Source of the DNA: Litomosoides sigmodontis
Lineage: Eukaryota; Nematoda; Chromadorea; Rhabditida; Onchocercidae
Direction: 5' to 3'
Assembly: GCA_963070105.1 (NCBI GenBank)
Contig: OY718808.1
Location: forward strand, 62,001 to 126,000
Length of the DNA: 64,000 bases
How positions within the stretch are numbered: the stretch's first letter is position 1; every line of letters begins with the position of its first letter. Made by a program: the position numbers and the translations under genes. The notes below the pieces were generated by a model, which was not told the DNA's origin, made no database searches, and was given only the letters and a program-made list of their open reading frames with translations. Of this stretch, positions 27,301-39,300 are shown one piece after another.

Positions 27301-30057
27301 CATTCTAAATCGTTTAAGCCCTATAGGAAAAGCTTATCGATATCCTGGCTGATTCAAGCAGCAGACTCCTTAACAAGAGTTTTGAAAGTTATATTCAAGT
27401 CATCTGGTATGAAATGCTGTCGCAACAAATTTTAGAAAATTCGAACCGAATTCGAGAAGTCGACTTTCGGCGTCATGCTGTACAGAAAGTCACATGGCCA
27501 GGGATTACCGCAAGCAGTGATTGGTAACAAAGATTTAGAAAAGAGGAAAATGTGAGTTTGTTAATGAGAAGTTGGAAAGAGGAAGACGACAAGCGGCATC
27601 CTGGAATGTGTTTGGACTTTTATTTCCATGCCATCTCATCTCCGCTATGGAGTAGCGAAATAGACAACAGCGCCACTCGTAACTGGGAATCAATCCACAA
27701 GAGCGCCACTCATAGCTGGGGATCAGTCTGTGTTCTCATTGCAAAGTTTCAATGCGTCGAAAGTTGCGATCACCCTACCCTTTCCACTCGATTTCACTGT
27801 TTTCTTTTTCCATTCTGCTCCTTCCGCTTGGATGCGTGAAGGGTAGGTGTTATCGAAAGATGACGTCTTCTAGAGCGATGCGAATTTTAAGGTACGCAGT
27901 CTCATTTCTATCTCAATTCCTAATTCTTGTGCGACGATCCTTCCTGACGACAATGCGCGATCCTTTGCTGCTGAAAGTGAAGTTCATTCAAGTCATCGTA
28001 CGTTTACTTTTTTATTTCAATTATCAGATAAAAGGAATGAATGTGAGGTATGCAAACAATCCGATTTCAATCATCAAAAGCTTGGAATATTGTGGAGAAG
28101 TGAGGTGATCTGTGCGTGTGTAATGAGTAGGGGGTAGTAGATGTGAGTGTCGTTTGCACATTTCTTACCAGCGAATTTGAAATTTAGCGAAAAGCTCTTT
28201 TAAATCCTGAAAAACTTGAGGTCACCGCACTGGTCATAGGAATGGTAAATTTTCAAACACAAATAACTGGTCAAACTGTAATGAATTTGGAAGGTATACT
28301 GTATAATACCGTACGTGATATGAACTTCATCTTCCTCCTTCCCTCCATCAGCGTTAGTTTTTCACTTCTGCCAAATTTGTTTCATCAACAACATTTATTA
28401 TTGCTGGTGCTGTCATTGTCATTGTATTCGGTATTCTCCCACGTCCATTCAATTTGTTTGTTAGCTTGAAATTTCGAGAACGTAGATTTTCTCCCACCCG
28501 TCTAAAAAACAGATCGAAATTATATTTCAGGTAATAACATCGGAATTGCCGATATTTTTACGTGAACACTGCTGTTCAAGAATATATAGTGCTCAGGCTT
28601 ATTATTTTGCAAAATCAGTTGCTGAAGTTATTTTTTTTTTGAATTCCAATTATTTACAAAGAAAAGAAATAGCAGCTTAAAATAAAAATAATCAAAGTTA
28701 AAGGAGATGAATTTCTTAAGATTTAATAGTTTCAGCTCCCGGAATATACCATACTTCCATTGTGCTACGCAACTATTGTGTATTTCATGAGTGGTAAGTA
28801 AAAGTTTCCGTACGAACTAGAAACATCCTTCTACCCAGCACAATTATACGCGATGAAGGAGACAGCAGGTTGTCACGTTGCTATCCAGTGCCAGTGAAAA
28901 GTTGCTCGACCCGATTTGCATTGACCCGGCTAACTTGACTTCGAGACGAATTTTCATTTGTTTTAATTTGTAGGACTTTATTCAGCTGTGAAGGCGTTTG
29001 CTATCTATTGCACAATAACTGTCGTAATAACAAATTTAGCAGTTTCAATCGGTAAGTGTCTCAAATCTGAATTTTGGTAGCATTTCGAAAATGGGAAAAA
29101 AATTTTATGAGCTTTGATTAGACGGCTTGTTCATTACGATTCGTTGTTTGTTTCCGTGGAGGACATGATGCTATAGAAAAATGTTGAAAAGTAGCAAATC
29201 GGTTCCTAAATGCTTGAAGTTTTTGAATTCGGAACTTCGAATAGAATCTTTCTGGCATTGAGGCAGCAGGCCAGGACAGCAGAACAGGTGTTCCAACGTC
29301 AAATCGATTCTGCCACTGTAACGTCAATTTTTCAGCGTATGCCGGTGCTTGTATTTTTGGAGAAGACGGCCTGGCCCTCACCTACATGCCTTGTTTTATC
29401 TTACCGAATTTGGTCTTTGGTGGCTTTTATATCAGTTTCCACTCCATTCCTATTTACTATCAATTCATATCATACATATCCTGGTTTCGATTCGGTTTTG
29501 AAGCTTTTCAAATAAATCAGTGGCTCAATTATAGAACGATACCCGGTAAACGGTTACTTGGAGATTTCGAAGTAACACATTCTTCTTCACCTGCTGCCAG
29601 ATCTGTGAAAGTATTTCGACGTGCCAATTTCATGGTGCCATGAAACTGGCAGTCTTGCTTCCTCATAAATCACTTTAAAACGTGAGCCGAAATTGAAGGG
29701 AGCAGAATTATTTCGACTCATTCCTTTCGTTAATAAAGATCGCTGATGTTTGAAGACCAGTGATACTTTTCGTGTTCTCTAATAAGCTTATAATTAATTG
29801 CAATTCCGCTCCACCGTTTTGTTCAATTTTATGTTAATTCCAAGCAGCATCTCTTTCCAGGATGCGAGGAAGACGCAACGAAAGCAGCGAATTACTACTG
29901 CTCAGCACTTTCCGGAAAGGGTGTACTGGAGCGTCGTGGAATGGGCACTTCACAGATCATTGTTCTTATTAATTTAACCGTCCTAATTATAATGCTAATT
30001 CTCTTTCGAGTTATTGGCTTGATAGCATTACTTCTAAGAGTTCGATTAACTAAATAA
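24364..30057 (+). CDS. ABCG (White subfamily) ABC half-transporter
   Basis: Eighteen exons join in phase to about 637 residues, the normal size of an ABCG half-transporter: 24364-24445, 24644-24769, 24900-24948, 25063-25130, 25430-25551, 25710-25781, 25982-26080, 26406-26572, 26844-26915, 27064-27163, 27327-27406, 27892-27997, 28221-28352, 28531-28626, 28736-28793, 28974-29051, 29336-29545 and 29861-30057. The N-terminal nucleotide-binding domain has Walker [16 protein letters not shown]-loop region YVHQDD, signature [12 protein letters not shown], Walker [10 protein letters not shown]-loop SGLD and H-loop TTIHQPSS, then the White-family NPADHVI motif. The C-terminal half has about six hydrophobic segments ([12 protein letters not shown] and [15 protein letters not shown] between them). 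Such proteins dimerise to export lipids, pigment precursors or xenobiotics; the substrate cannot be read from sequence. Two oddities: a GC..AG intron splits Walker A, and the signature has Cys for the usual first Gly. The donor at 26573 (GTTGGT) was chosen because it alone keeps the frame. An upstream first exon is possible. Confidence 0.95.
24949..25062 (+). other. GC-AG intron inside the Walker A codon
   Basis: The exon ends GGAAGCAG and the next bases are GCAGGA, not GT; the next exon starts TGGAACGGGTAAG after a TTGCAG acceptor. Joining AG to T gives Ser and restores GSSGTGKT, the expected Walker A. No GT donor nearby gives this. GC-AG introns are a known minority class of U2 introns. Confidence 0.8.
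27671..27735. repeat. imperfect 33-bp tandem duplication
   Basis: Two copies starting CGCCACTC at 27671 and 27704, differing at a few positions, inside the long ABCG intron between the exons at 27327 and 27892. Confidence 0.7.
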
Positions 30058-30571
30058 TTCAGCCATTTATTTACCTCACTTGTGTGAAATGTTGACAATA
30101 TTTCGAATTAACAATTCTAAGAGAAAGCGTCTATGGCATAATAAAACTGCTGCCCTCGCCAAAGTAGCCAGTGCTGCGGAGAGCCTTTCCGCTCTCTTCG
30201 TCGGTAACTGTTTGTGAAGGCCTGATATGCTTTTTCTCAGTTGTTGTATTCGTTACCTTTTTTGTGCATGTACGATGTGTACCACGGTGAGGATGATAAT
30301 GACGATGGAAGTCAGCGGTCAGTGAGCAATCCGACGACAAGTGCAAGCAGCGGAAACATGCAATATTAACTTATGTGAAATATAATATTGTTTGTCATGC
30401 AAAATATGAATACTCAGTCAGTCATCAACATTAGATAAATTAATCACTTGAGGCGGAAAATTCATTCATCACTTTTTTAATAGTTGAGGTGTGGTTGGTG
30501 GTGACGTAAGGTTGGTGGTTTCATGGTAGTAAAACCTTATCTTATCTCCGTAGTATACTGCCAACCTACCG
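30058..30571. other. ABCG-kinase intergenic region
   Basis: The 3' flank of the ABCG gene and 5' flank of the kinase, same strand, about 510 bp apart. A G/T-rich stretch (GGTTGGTGGT repeats) lies at about 30483-30525. No coding signal seen. Confidence 0.4.
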
Positions 30572-32773
30572 ATGAAAAGATATGTGATAAGGTTGAGAAG
30601 AGTAGAGTATGAAGAAGAAATAAGCGCACTTCAATTAAGGTTGAAAATCATGGTTGATAAAACGTTAGCAGACGAACAATATTATCATGGTTTGTTACCA
30701 CGTGAAGACATCAAAATGATGTTACGTAATAATGGGGAATTCATCGTCCGAACGACAGAACCTGTTGCCGGACAGCCACGTGCCTTTGTCATATCCGTTA
30801 TGGTATCGGAAGAAAAAGAGGAGCTCGGGGTATGGCTCTGTCTGCTTTCTCTTAATTGTCACTCTCTCATCATCTCAGCCCATTATCATTATCAGTCTGA
30901 AAGGATTGCGGAAGATTGAAAGGTGGAGAAGAATGTCATGGCTTGTTTGGTTTGCCTCAGCTCCCATTTCTTAAATTCTGCTCGATTTGAAGCAACAATG
31001 ATGGCGTAGTGATAGATGGATGATGAGGTGAGCTAGCCGTTGGTCAATGTTCCTTCCTCATTCTGCGTGCTTCCATCTCCATGAGTGACGAACTTCTGCT
31101 CAGAAGGCTTGATGTGCTGCTAGGAGTGAAGTTCAAAATTTAGATAAAGCATTATGTGATACAACGCACTCCAAATGGCAAATACACAATCGAGAAATAT
31201 GGCTTTGATAGCGTGCCTGAAATGATAAATTTTCATCTAAATAAACACGAAAGTTTGGTGAAGAATGCCGAAGTATTCCTGACCACACCGGTACTACGCC
31301 AGAGTTGGGAGCTGCACCACGAGGATGTAGAACCAACCAAGAAATTAGGCGAAGGAGCTTTCGGTGAAGTGCACCTTGGACGTCTACGACTTCGAAATGG
31401 TCGCAAAGTCGATGTCGCTATTAAACTGGTTGGTATTTTTGACAACACGATGGTTATCAGTTAGTTAGTTAATAAGCGACGCAGAAGCCTATATTGCATT
31501 AGCACGTTGTCGTGACTGTCTACTTCAACCAGTGCTGTCTCCTAGGCCAAGTTGGAAGCGCTTACCAAAGAACAAATCAAAGAAATCATGAAGGAGGCCC
31601 GGCTGCATAGAACATTTGATCACCCCAATGTATGCAAGTGTTACGGAGTAGCTGCTGGCCAGGAACCCCTGATGATCGTTATGGAGTTGGTAAGCTTAGA
31701 GGAATGAATAATGGGTGCTTTCTATGTGGGTCTTGAGAAAGCACTGAATCTGAAGTGCTGCCTCACTTCAAGTGTTGTGTTGGCTGCTGAAAGCTCTCCA
31801 GCATGGAACTGTGCAGATGTGCGAAAATTGTTTTAGGCGAACAAAGGAGCGCTGGATTCGTATTTACAAAAAAACCAGGTATCGGTGGAGCAAAAGATGG
31901 ACATGTGTTTGGGCGCTTCTTGGGGACTTGAATATCTTCATGCCAAGCCAGTTTTGCATCGTGATATCGCTGCACGAAATTGCCTCTTTGGTGATAATAA
32001 GGTAAAGTAATCATTGATCAACTCGAACAGCATGTGGAGGCACAACTTCATCTGATTTCTACTTCCACACAAAGTTCCATGAAAATGAGGGAGGAGAGAG
32101 AATTCATGGAATGCGAGGTGACTCTCTCCTATCTGGAGAGGTCGCAAAAAGCGGTGCGTTACTGTGGTAATTTCAGATAAAAATAAGTGATTTTGGGTTA
32201 ACACGTGAAGGAACAGTATACCAAATGGATCCAAGAAAGCGGGTACCGATCAGATGGCTTGCGCCGGAAACGCTGCGAACAGCTATGTACACACAAAAAA
32301 CGGATGTGTACAGCTATGGTATTATGTGTTGGGAGATTTTCGCAAATGGTCAAGAGCCGTACCCTGGTTTTACTGTCGCCGAGGTCAACGTTCGGGTAGG
32401 TAGGTTTGCATGCAGTTGAGCTCATAGCGATAGGACAGCAACAGTTATTGGAGGTGGACGATGAGCGGAGCGGCGAATGAGCGATGATAGATGAGGAACA
32501 AGCGCTTGTAACGGAGGCCAGCCACTTTCTAAGGGGCATCGGATAAATGGAAGAAGTGGGTGAAGAAGCTGTGAGTAACAAAGGATTCAGGTTAAAGAAG
32601 GTTACCGAATGCCACTGCCTGAATGTGTTCCGGCACAAATGCGTCGCGTTATAGAGGTCAAGTGTTGGTCAGATAATCCAAACGACCGATGGTCGATGGC
32701 AGAAATTGCCAAAAATCTTCAACGAATCACCGGCACTCATCGTCCTAACTTTACTGCGGTTGGTTTAAAATAA
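30572..32773 (+). CDS. Fer/Fps-like non-receptor tyrosine kinase (SH2 + kinase)
   Basis: Six exons, all phase 0: 30572-30829, 31150-31428, 31546-31689, 31837-32001, 32177-32395 and 32591-32773, giving 415 residues. An N-terminal basic segment of ~30 residues precedes an SH2 domain ([22 protein letters not shown] with the phosphotyrosine-binding Arg). The kinase domain shows the glycine loop LGEGAFGEV, the VAIKL lysine, catalytic loop [14 protein letters not shown] in ISDFG, activation-loop Tyr (TVYQ), RWLAPE and [15 protein letters not shown]. All catalytic residues are present, so it should be active. Length and layout match short nematode Fer-like kinases, which lack the F-BAR domain of vertebrate Fer/Fes; in C. 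elegans the SPE-8 member acts in sperm activation. A sperm role here is inference only. The stop follows FTAVGLK. Confidence 0.95.
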
Positions 32774-33994
32774 CTTACATCTCTGAGGTCAAATGTGAGC
32801 CACTTAGGTAGTAGGGAAGTGCCAGCGTACTTTGCACGTACTTTCGATGAAGCGAAGTGACAAAATCCTTTCGAAACTAATTTACAATCAGAATCATGAT
32901 TTGTTCGGTGAAATTTGAAAATGCTGATTGATAATGCGGTCACGCTAGACATCTCCTTCTCTTTTTCTCCTCTCATTTTCTTTATTTCTACTTGCTCACT
33001 TTTTTTATAAAAAGTTTGCAATTGCTTCCGCGAACCAAGCGGTGAAATATATCTTATGAGGAGCACAAGTAACGCAAGAAGGCAGTTGCAATGCTCTAGG
33101 ATCAGGAGTTCCGGAACAGTGGTAGTAAAAGGTGACGATGAAATTAATAGGGTGATGATGAATAATCATAAGTGTGTGGTGGCGATAATTCGACACAGTG
33201 ATGGCCTGCATGGCCCTTGACTGATTGGGGAACTACTATGTTTCATCGTTTCTAGCAACAACAACCGGATGAAGCACAGCCGGAAGGAGGTGAGAAGAAG
33301 AAAAAAAGTATGATGAAGCCGAAACCGAGGAAGAGTAGACATAAAGGTGCCAAACATTAATCATAATTAAAGTATTTCGATACAAATATTTTAAATGATA
33401 AAATTCGGATGAACTGTACTGTACAGCTTTTAGCCGTTGCAAATTGCATATGAATGTGCTTGCTGCTCAACTTGCGATGAAATTGATATGTAACGAAAGG
33501 TGTACTGCTTCACATGCACGTCATTCTCATTTTGACGTGGAAGAAGAGGAACGCACGCATTTCTTTCCGCTCTCTAACCAGTGCTGCTAGAGTTGTGCGA
33601 CTTTAGAAGAGGAAACGTTGAAGTTTGAAATTGATCACTTCTAGAAATTAGAGCATCAATGATATAGTAGTAGTAGTAGTAGTAGTCGTATTGGCTGCTT
33701 ATGTTTTAAAAGGAGAGAAAGGGTGGACAGAAATCAACAAACGAGAGGGCTGCCGTAAAACAATGTTCACTACTACGATAGTGACCGTCATCATGCGCCC
33801 GAAGCACAGAAGAAAGAGGTTTCTGTCTGTCGGATCGGATCGGATCAGAGCTTGTTGCATGTGACGACGACTATGTTTCCAAATTCTTCGCAACATGCAT
33901 TGATCGACAAATAATCTGAGAGTGACAATGCATGTTCACCTCTGAACTCGGAGTAGGTGTCGTCCAGTTGTAAGGTGTCAACGAGCTCCGCTTG

Positions 33995-34035
33995 CTTCTT
34001 CCTTATTCATTTTTGTAAAATGAATAAGGAAGAAG
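33995..34035. repeat. perfect 19-bp inverted repeat, 3-nt loop
   Basis: CTTCTTCCTTATTCATTTT, the loop TGT, and its exact reverse complement. It is a near-perfect cruciform or RNA hairpin in an otherwise empty intergenic region; strand and function are unknown. Confidence 0.9.
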
Positions 34036-34766
34036 TTTGCTCTTATTTGACGTCTGCGTTCACAACAACTATCTTTGATATTACCGGTGTGGTCAGAGTT
34101 AAGCCGCCCTCCATCGCCAGCCACGAAGAGCTTGTTGCAGCACCTTTACTTTCATTATAAAATGACGTGGTCGACAAACAAAACGAGCAAGTGCTTTTAC
34201 CAATTCTACTCCTTCGGTGTGCAGCAGCAACAGTAGTACGGTCGGTCTCTCTTGCACGTGGAATGATCGGTGGACTGATCGATGCTACCATAATCGCCGA
34301 TGAAACAAACCATTCACTATTCTAGTAGACGTCTTTCACTGTTCCTGGCTTGCTGACTACCGTCTTTTGCTGCCATTTTCACCATTTTCTGAAGCAACGT
34401 GCACCAAATGTTTCAAACTAATATTCAGCTAAATTCAGACGTCGTAGACGTAAGTGGAAAAGGAGCAGGAAGTCGTCCCTTTCCATTCAGATTGATAATG
34501 AATCTCGTTCAGTGCTATTCCTCTCTAAAATTCTGCCTCCCTTTGCGCCCCCTCTTGGGCAGGTGGCAGGTGGTCAGCTCTTCTTCAGACTGACAGCAAT
34601 GTTCCATAACGAAATGAAATTTTCAGGAAGCCTAATTAGCAAGAATTCATTGCAGCACACTGATGAAGCTGTTGGAACACGATGATAGCATGCTTGGTTG
34701 ATGAGCTGCTGTGTGTGATGCATCTTCACGCTCTGTTCTGTTCAACAGAAAGGCATTCATTAATTA

Positions 34767-34820
34767 GCGAAGTGCAGTTGGATGAGCTGCATCACTGCAG
34801 CTCATCCAACTGCGCTTCGC
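34767..34820. repeat. 24-bp inverted repeat, 6-nt loop
   Basis: Left arm 34767-34790 and right arm 34797-34820 are reverse complements over 24 bp with one mismatch (a G-U pair if transcribed), separated by ATCACT. The arm core is CAGTTGGATGAGCTGC. It could be a small-RNA precursor, a cruciform or the remnant of a transposon terminal inverted repeat; no flanking element was recognised. Confidence 0.9.
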
Positions 34821-36369
34821 ACCCATCTCCAGCTATGCAAACGTCTGCTTGATGGAAACGTAAGTTGAGCTTCTGATCAAACAGACATTTGATGCATCAA
34901 CCAGGAGTGGAGGATGTTCCGCGAAGAATCATCGAGGAAATGACCACAGGAAATTCGAATGGAAGGAGCAACATCATCACCTCTGCAGAGGTCGATGCTC
35001 CTTCGTCGCATGTAGCAAATCTGGAACATTAGTGCGGGAGCGAGTGGGAAAGGTGCTACTATAACAGCACTACTTCACGAATTTTATAGCACTTCACGTC
35101 CTTCATAGAAACCAACGTGGTGATTAAGGTAAAGCTTCGTCCTTCTGAACAAAGCGACTATGAAGGTAAGCAGCAGTAATCAAGAACACCGTTAGTTGGC
35201 ATAAATGACATTATTTAGAACTGCCCAGATTACTTCATTTATTGCCACTCTTTTATCGAAATATGAAAAGGCAGCAGAAGCCATTAAGCCTTCCCTAACT
35301 GTGGTCAGGACTGAGGCCAAATTGAAATATGGTTTTAAAGAGTACTGAGACTGGGAAATATGTGACGACCAGGATTAAGATGATGTACAAATTAGGTGAT
35401 AGTAGGTGATATCACTTTCCAACAGTTCCTCTCTCCACATTTCGAAGGATTTAAGCCTGAGGGAGGAGGATGAATTGTAGATCGTTGCCCCGAGCAACAA
35501 GCGTCCCACTTTAATTGCTTTTGCCAAAACAGTGGTGAATTAAGCAGTTCATTAAGCAATTCTTTCCAATGGAAACGGTATAAGAAGAGGTATGAATGAG
35601 TACAATAACACAGAGGGAGCCAATAAATATACAGTGCCTTCAACAACAATTATGACATAATTAATTCCTCACAGAGTTATTTTGATTTATGCGATGGAAA
35701 ATATCTTAGCAAGTAATTAAGCTGAACTTCGAAACACGCTTTCTCTTCCTCTCTTACTACTGGTGAAAAGCTCAGGTTACGACTCAGGTAAATGTGACTT
35801 GGACATATTTTGGAAACACGTCAATCGTTGAAAGTGAATCGCAGATCTTTGTTGCAGTTCGAAAACCTGCAACACAATCTCTAATGGGGCTTTCTTTCTG
35901 TTGTATACGTAGAGTTAATTAGAATTTCCAATTAGTTGTCGAACAGTCAGTCACCCTACTTGAGAAGCTAAACAAGCATTTTTTCATCCATTCCAAACCT
36001 CTCTAAAAGAGCCAAAGATTTTCAACTGCAATTTCTTCATGGATTACAACAAAGAGGAAGTGTCAGTCGCACTTGAAAGTACGGAATTTAGCGCAAAACT
36101 AAATACCTTTACAACAAGGATGAAGTGCATAGAATTGCAATGCTATTAGAAATTTAGTGCTGAATCTAAATGTACATCCAACTGTGGTACATCCCACTTC
36201 TTTCGAGTAGAAAATTTAATCTGGACAGAATTAAATACGGAGGTGGAACATTAGAGCCAAATTTTAAACAGTAAACCATTTTTTCTGGAAGTTAGTTTCT
36301 GATTGTTTTCATGACATTGCGGAGGTCATAATGATGCATTAGGATCACATTACTTGTGAATTGTTCTTC

Positions 36370-39300
36370 TCAAGGATTGCTTGGTCCCACAGAAGGCATT
36401 GATTCCTTATTAAGTGCCGTGTGTTCGGTTAATTCGATGTGGTCGATTTTTGATATAATCTGAAAAAGGAAGTTTCTTTTTTACAACAAATAGAATATTA
36501 CGAGTTCACATCAACAGTCAAAAACAGTAGTATATTCGCCTCTACAAGTAATGACTCTGAGATCACGAGTTAAAATCTTATAAGAAGCTTTACCCTGGTG
36601 GTGAAATCGTAGTCCTCGGGCGGTTCGATGAATTCTCCGTCTGAATAAAATTCCTTGTCATGGATCTGGTTGAAGCAGTTCAATCTCAAGACCAATCCTA
36701 AAAAAGATGCCATAATTTCTGCAATGACACTGCATGGAATACGACACGGGAAAATAACAGTGACAGAAGACTTACCGGTAACAGCTCCGGCAACGATCGA
36801 AACCAGTAGGACAATTGCAAGTGCTGCAAGCTGATAGCCAGCTTGTACAAATATCTCACGACCTTCATCGCCCTTGTCCATTGCTGGGAAGATGCTAGTT
36901 CCGTTGCTGCAATTATGCAAATTGCTGTTGAAACATTTCAAGCGTTCCACGTTCCACAAACATTCAATCATACATCCACTCATACTCATATTAACGAGCT
37001 TCTTCTCTCTTTATCGTTCATTCTCTCCCGGTGTTTAGCTCTTAAGCTCTACGCTGTTCAGCACCGACGACGAAACGTATAAGCGTGCAAACATGGAGAA
37101 GATGAAGAAGAAGAAGGAAATACCCAGTTCCGTAGCGAGTTGGTTCGTAGACGGCCGTAAAAATGAAGCCGAGAATACCTGCCAAAATACCTGAAATGGA
37201 TTGATTCCCTTGCTATTAACAGCTACAGCTTCCCTCAGAACCTTCCTTCACTTCACTTATATTACTCGCTTCATATTTACAAACAAAAACAAGACGAAGC
37301 AGCTTAATAAACAAACTCAGCTGTTACCAGGCAATCCGTGAATTGATCCAACACCACGTGTGTCATGAAGTTTGAGGACTCGAGCACCAAATGGCTGAAA
37401 TGATATCAGGTGTAGAATAAAATTGTTGACCTTCCTATGCTTCAAGCTTCAAGGACATGAAATAATAACGTGATGAGCAGCAGTAGCAAATGCAAGCACA
37501 CCCTGACATAATTGTTTCCGAGGACCGAGACTAAAGCGCCCAGACAACCAATCAAAAGAGCATAAAATGGATCTAAAATGATGTTTGCAACGGTACCAAT
37601 AGCAACACCACCAGCGAGAACGGAATTTGATACGTGCGTCATCGAGAAGCGGTACTGGAACATTTTGTACTTGAAACATATATGAGTATGCAAACTGGCA
37701 CCAGGCTAATTAGAAATATTAAGGGAAAGCAAGTTTAAGTTTGACTAACCTTACGCTCGCGATCAAGCAGCTGACTGATCAAAAAAGTAAAAATGGTGGA
37801 GGTACAAAGCGCCAAGTAGGTGTTCAAGATAGCGCGATGTCGAGAGTCCTCGGGAATTGCTAGAGCCGAATTGAATGACGGAAAAAATGCCCACAGAAAT
37901 AAGGTGCCTGAAGAGAAAAGCTTGTTCTCGGTTCAGTTCAGTCTGTTGTCATTCCGTTCCGTCACTTCAGACTAATTGGAAGAACCACAAAAGCAAACCA
38001 ATCATTGTAAAGATGCTTGAATTATAGCTGGTTCCCTCGTGCTGATGCGCAGTCATTTCTTTCCGGTTGATTACTTTCGCTACACCTAAGCCGAAGTATG
38101 CCCCAAAGCAATGGACCAGCATGGAACGGCCGATGTCGATCACCTAATAATAATTATTCGGCATTTACTCTCCAGTAAAGCAGCTGTATATTGTGAGTTC
38201 GAAAGAAATCCTTCCCGTCCAACGACGGCGGAGATGAAGCAGTAAGAGTTGAAAAGAGGAGGAGCTAACTAGCTGTATTTTCAGCTCATCTAATTTCGGC
38301 AATTAAGGTAACCTTAAGGTAACGCAGGATGAGGTGCTCAACAGTAACTGCCACTGGCACTTCGATAGCGGACATCACCATGTACTGCACAGGAGTAAGC
38401 TTCCCCAAAACGGCACCCATCGTGATCAGAACAGTGATAGCAGCAAAGTCGGCAGTGATCAAGCTAAATGAAATCTCCTTCCTCTTTTCATTACTTGACT
38501 TGTCAAAAGCTGCACACCAACAACTAACTACTTCAATAAATACTTCACTGCGCACTCACTCCAGGATGGAGATTGCGAAACGTCCGCCAGTTGCGAACTC
38601 GCTGGAGAAGAAGCCGCGCACAATAAGTGCCCACTGAATGGCATGAGAGGTCAGCAGCAGGTTCATTGAAAGAGCAGCCAAACCGTACCGCCGTAAGAAG
38701 ACCATTATAAAGCCCATGCCAACCAGAGTCATCGAATGGACGTCTTGGAACGCTGAAACATCATTGCATGCTCCTCAAACACTGTGTCACTCAAGTCGTC
38801 AGGCTTTCCACCTGCTCAATTGGAAGAGGAAAAAAGGGAAAGGAACGAACGAACGTGGATAATTGGTGTTAACGAAGTTCGCGCTGTTGCTGCCGCCAGG
38901 CATCGCATTACTCGAATACTGTCCGAACACAGCGAACAGAATGAGAAATAGGACCTGCAAATTTTATTTTAACTCGTCTCCTTTCTCGCTTACTCTTCAT
39001 TCCAATGTGAATGCAATAAAAAAGAACACCGAAACTTCAATTCGGAAGCTGCTTGTTTTCCCAGCATTCTTTCACTCTCATCTTCAAGAGACCCTCAACT
39101 CCACTCCCTACGTTACAGATCTCGCTGGTGGATTTCCTTGACCAGAGGCATCACAAGCATTTCTGACTTTATAATAAATCCATGTTCCCATAATCATCTA
39201 TCCACTCTGCTTTACAGTATAGCGAATCATATGGCCTATCTACCTATCGTTTCCTCCGTCTACAACTAAATTACACCAATCCTTTTGTTTGAGCTCTGTC

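Larger units (their letters stand above)
32774..36369. other. 3.6-kb intergenic region with two strong hairpins
   Basis: Between the 3' ends of the convergent kinase and Rh genes. No coding exon found. It carries (TAG)n at about 33667-33687, a CGGAT repeat near 33832-33847 and two long inverted repeats listed separately. Confidence 0.45.

Noticed and set aside
32198..32638. 146-codon minus-strand open frame
   Set aside because: Antisense to the kinase exons containing the DFG to APE region; no motif of its own.
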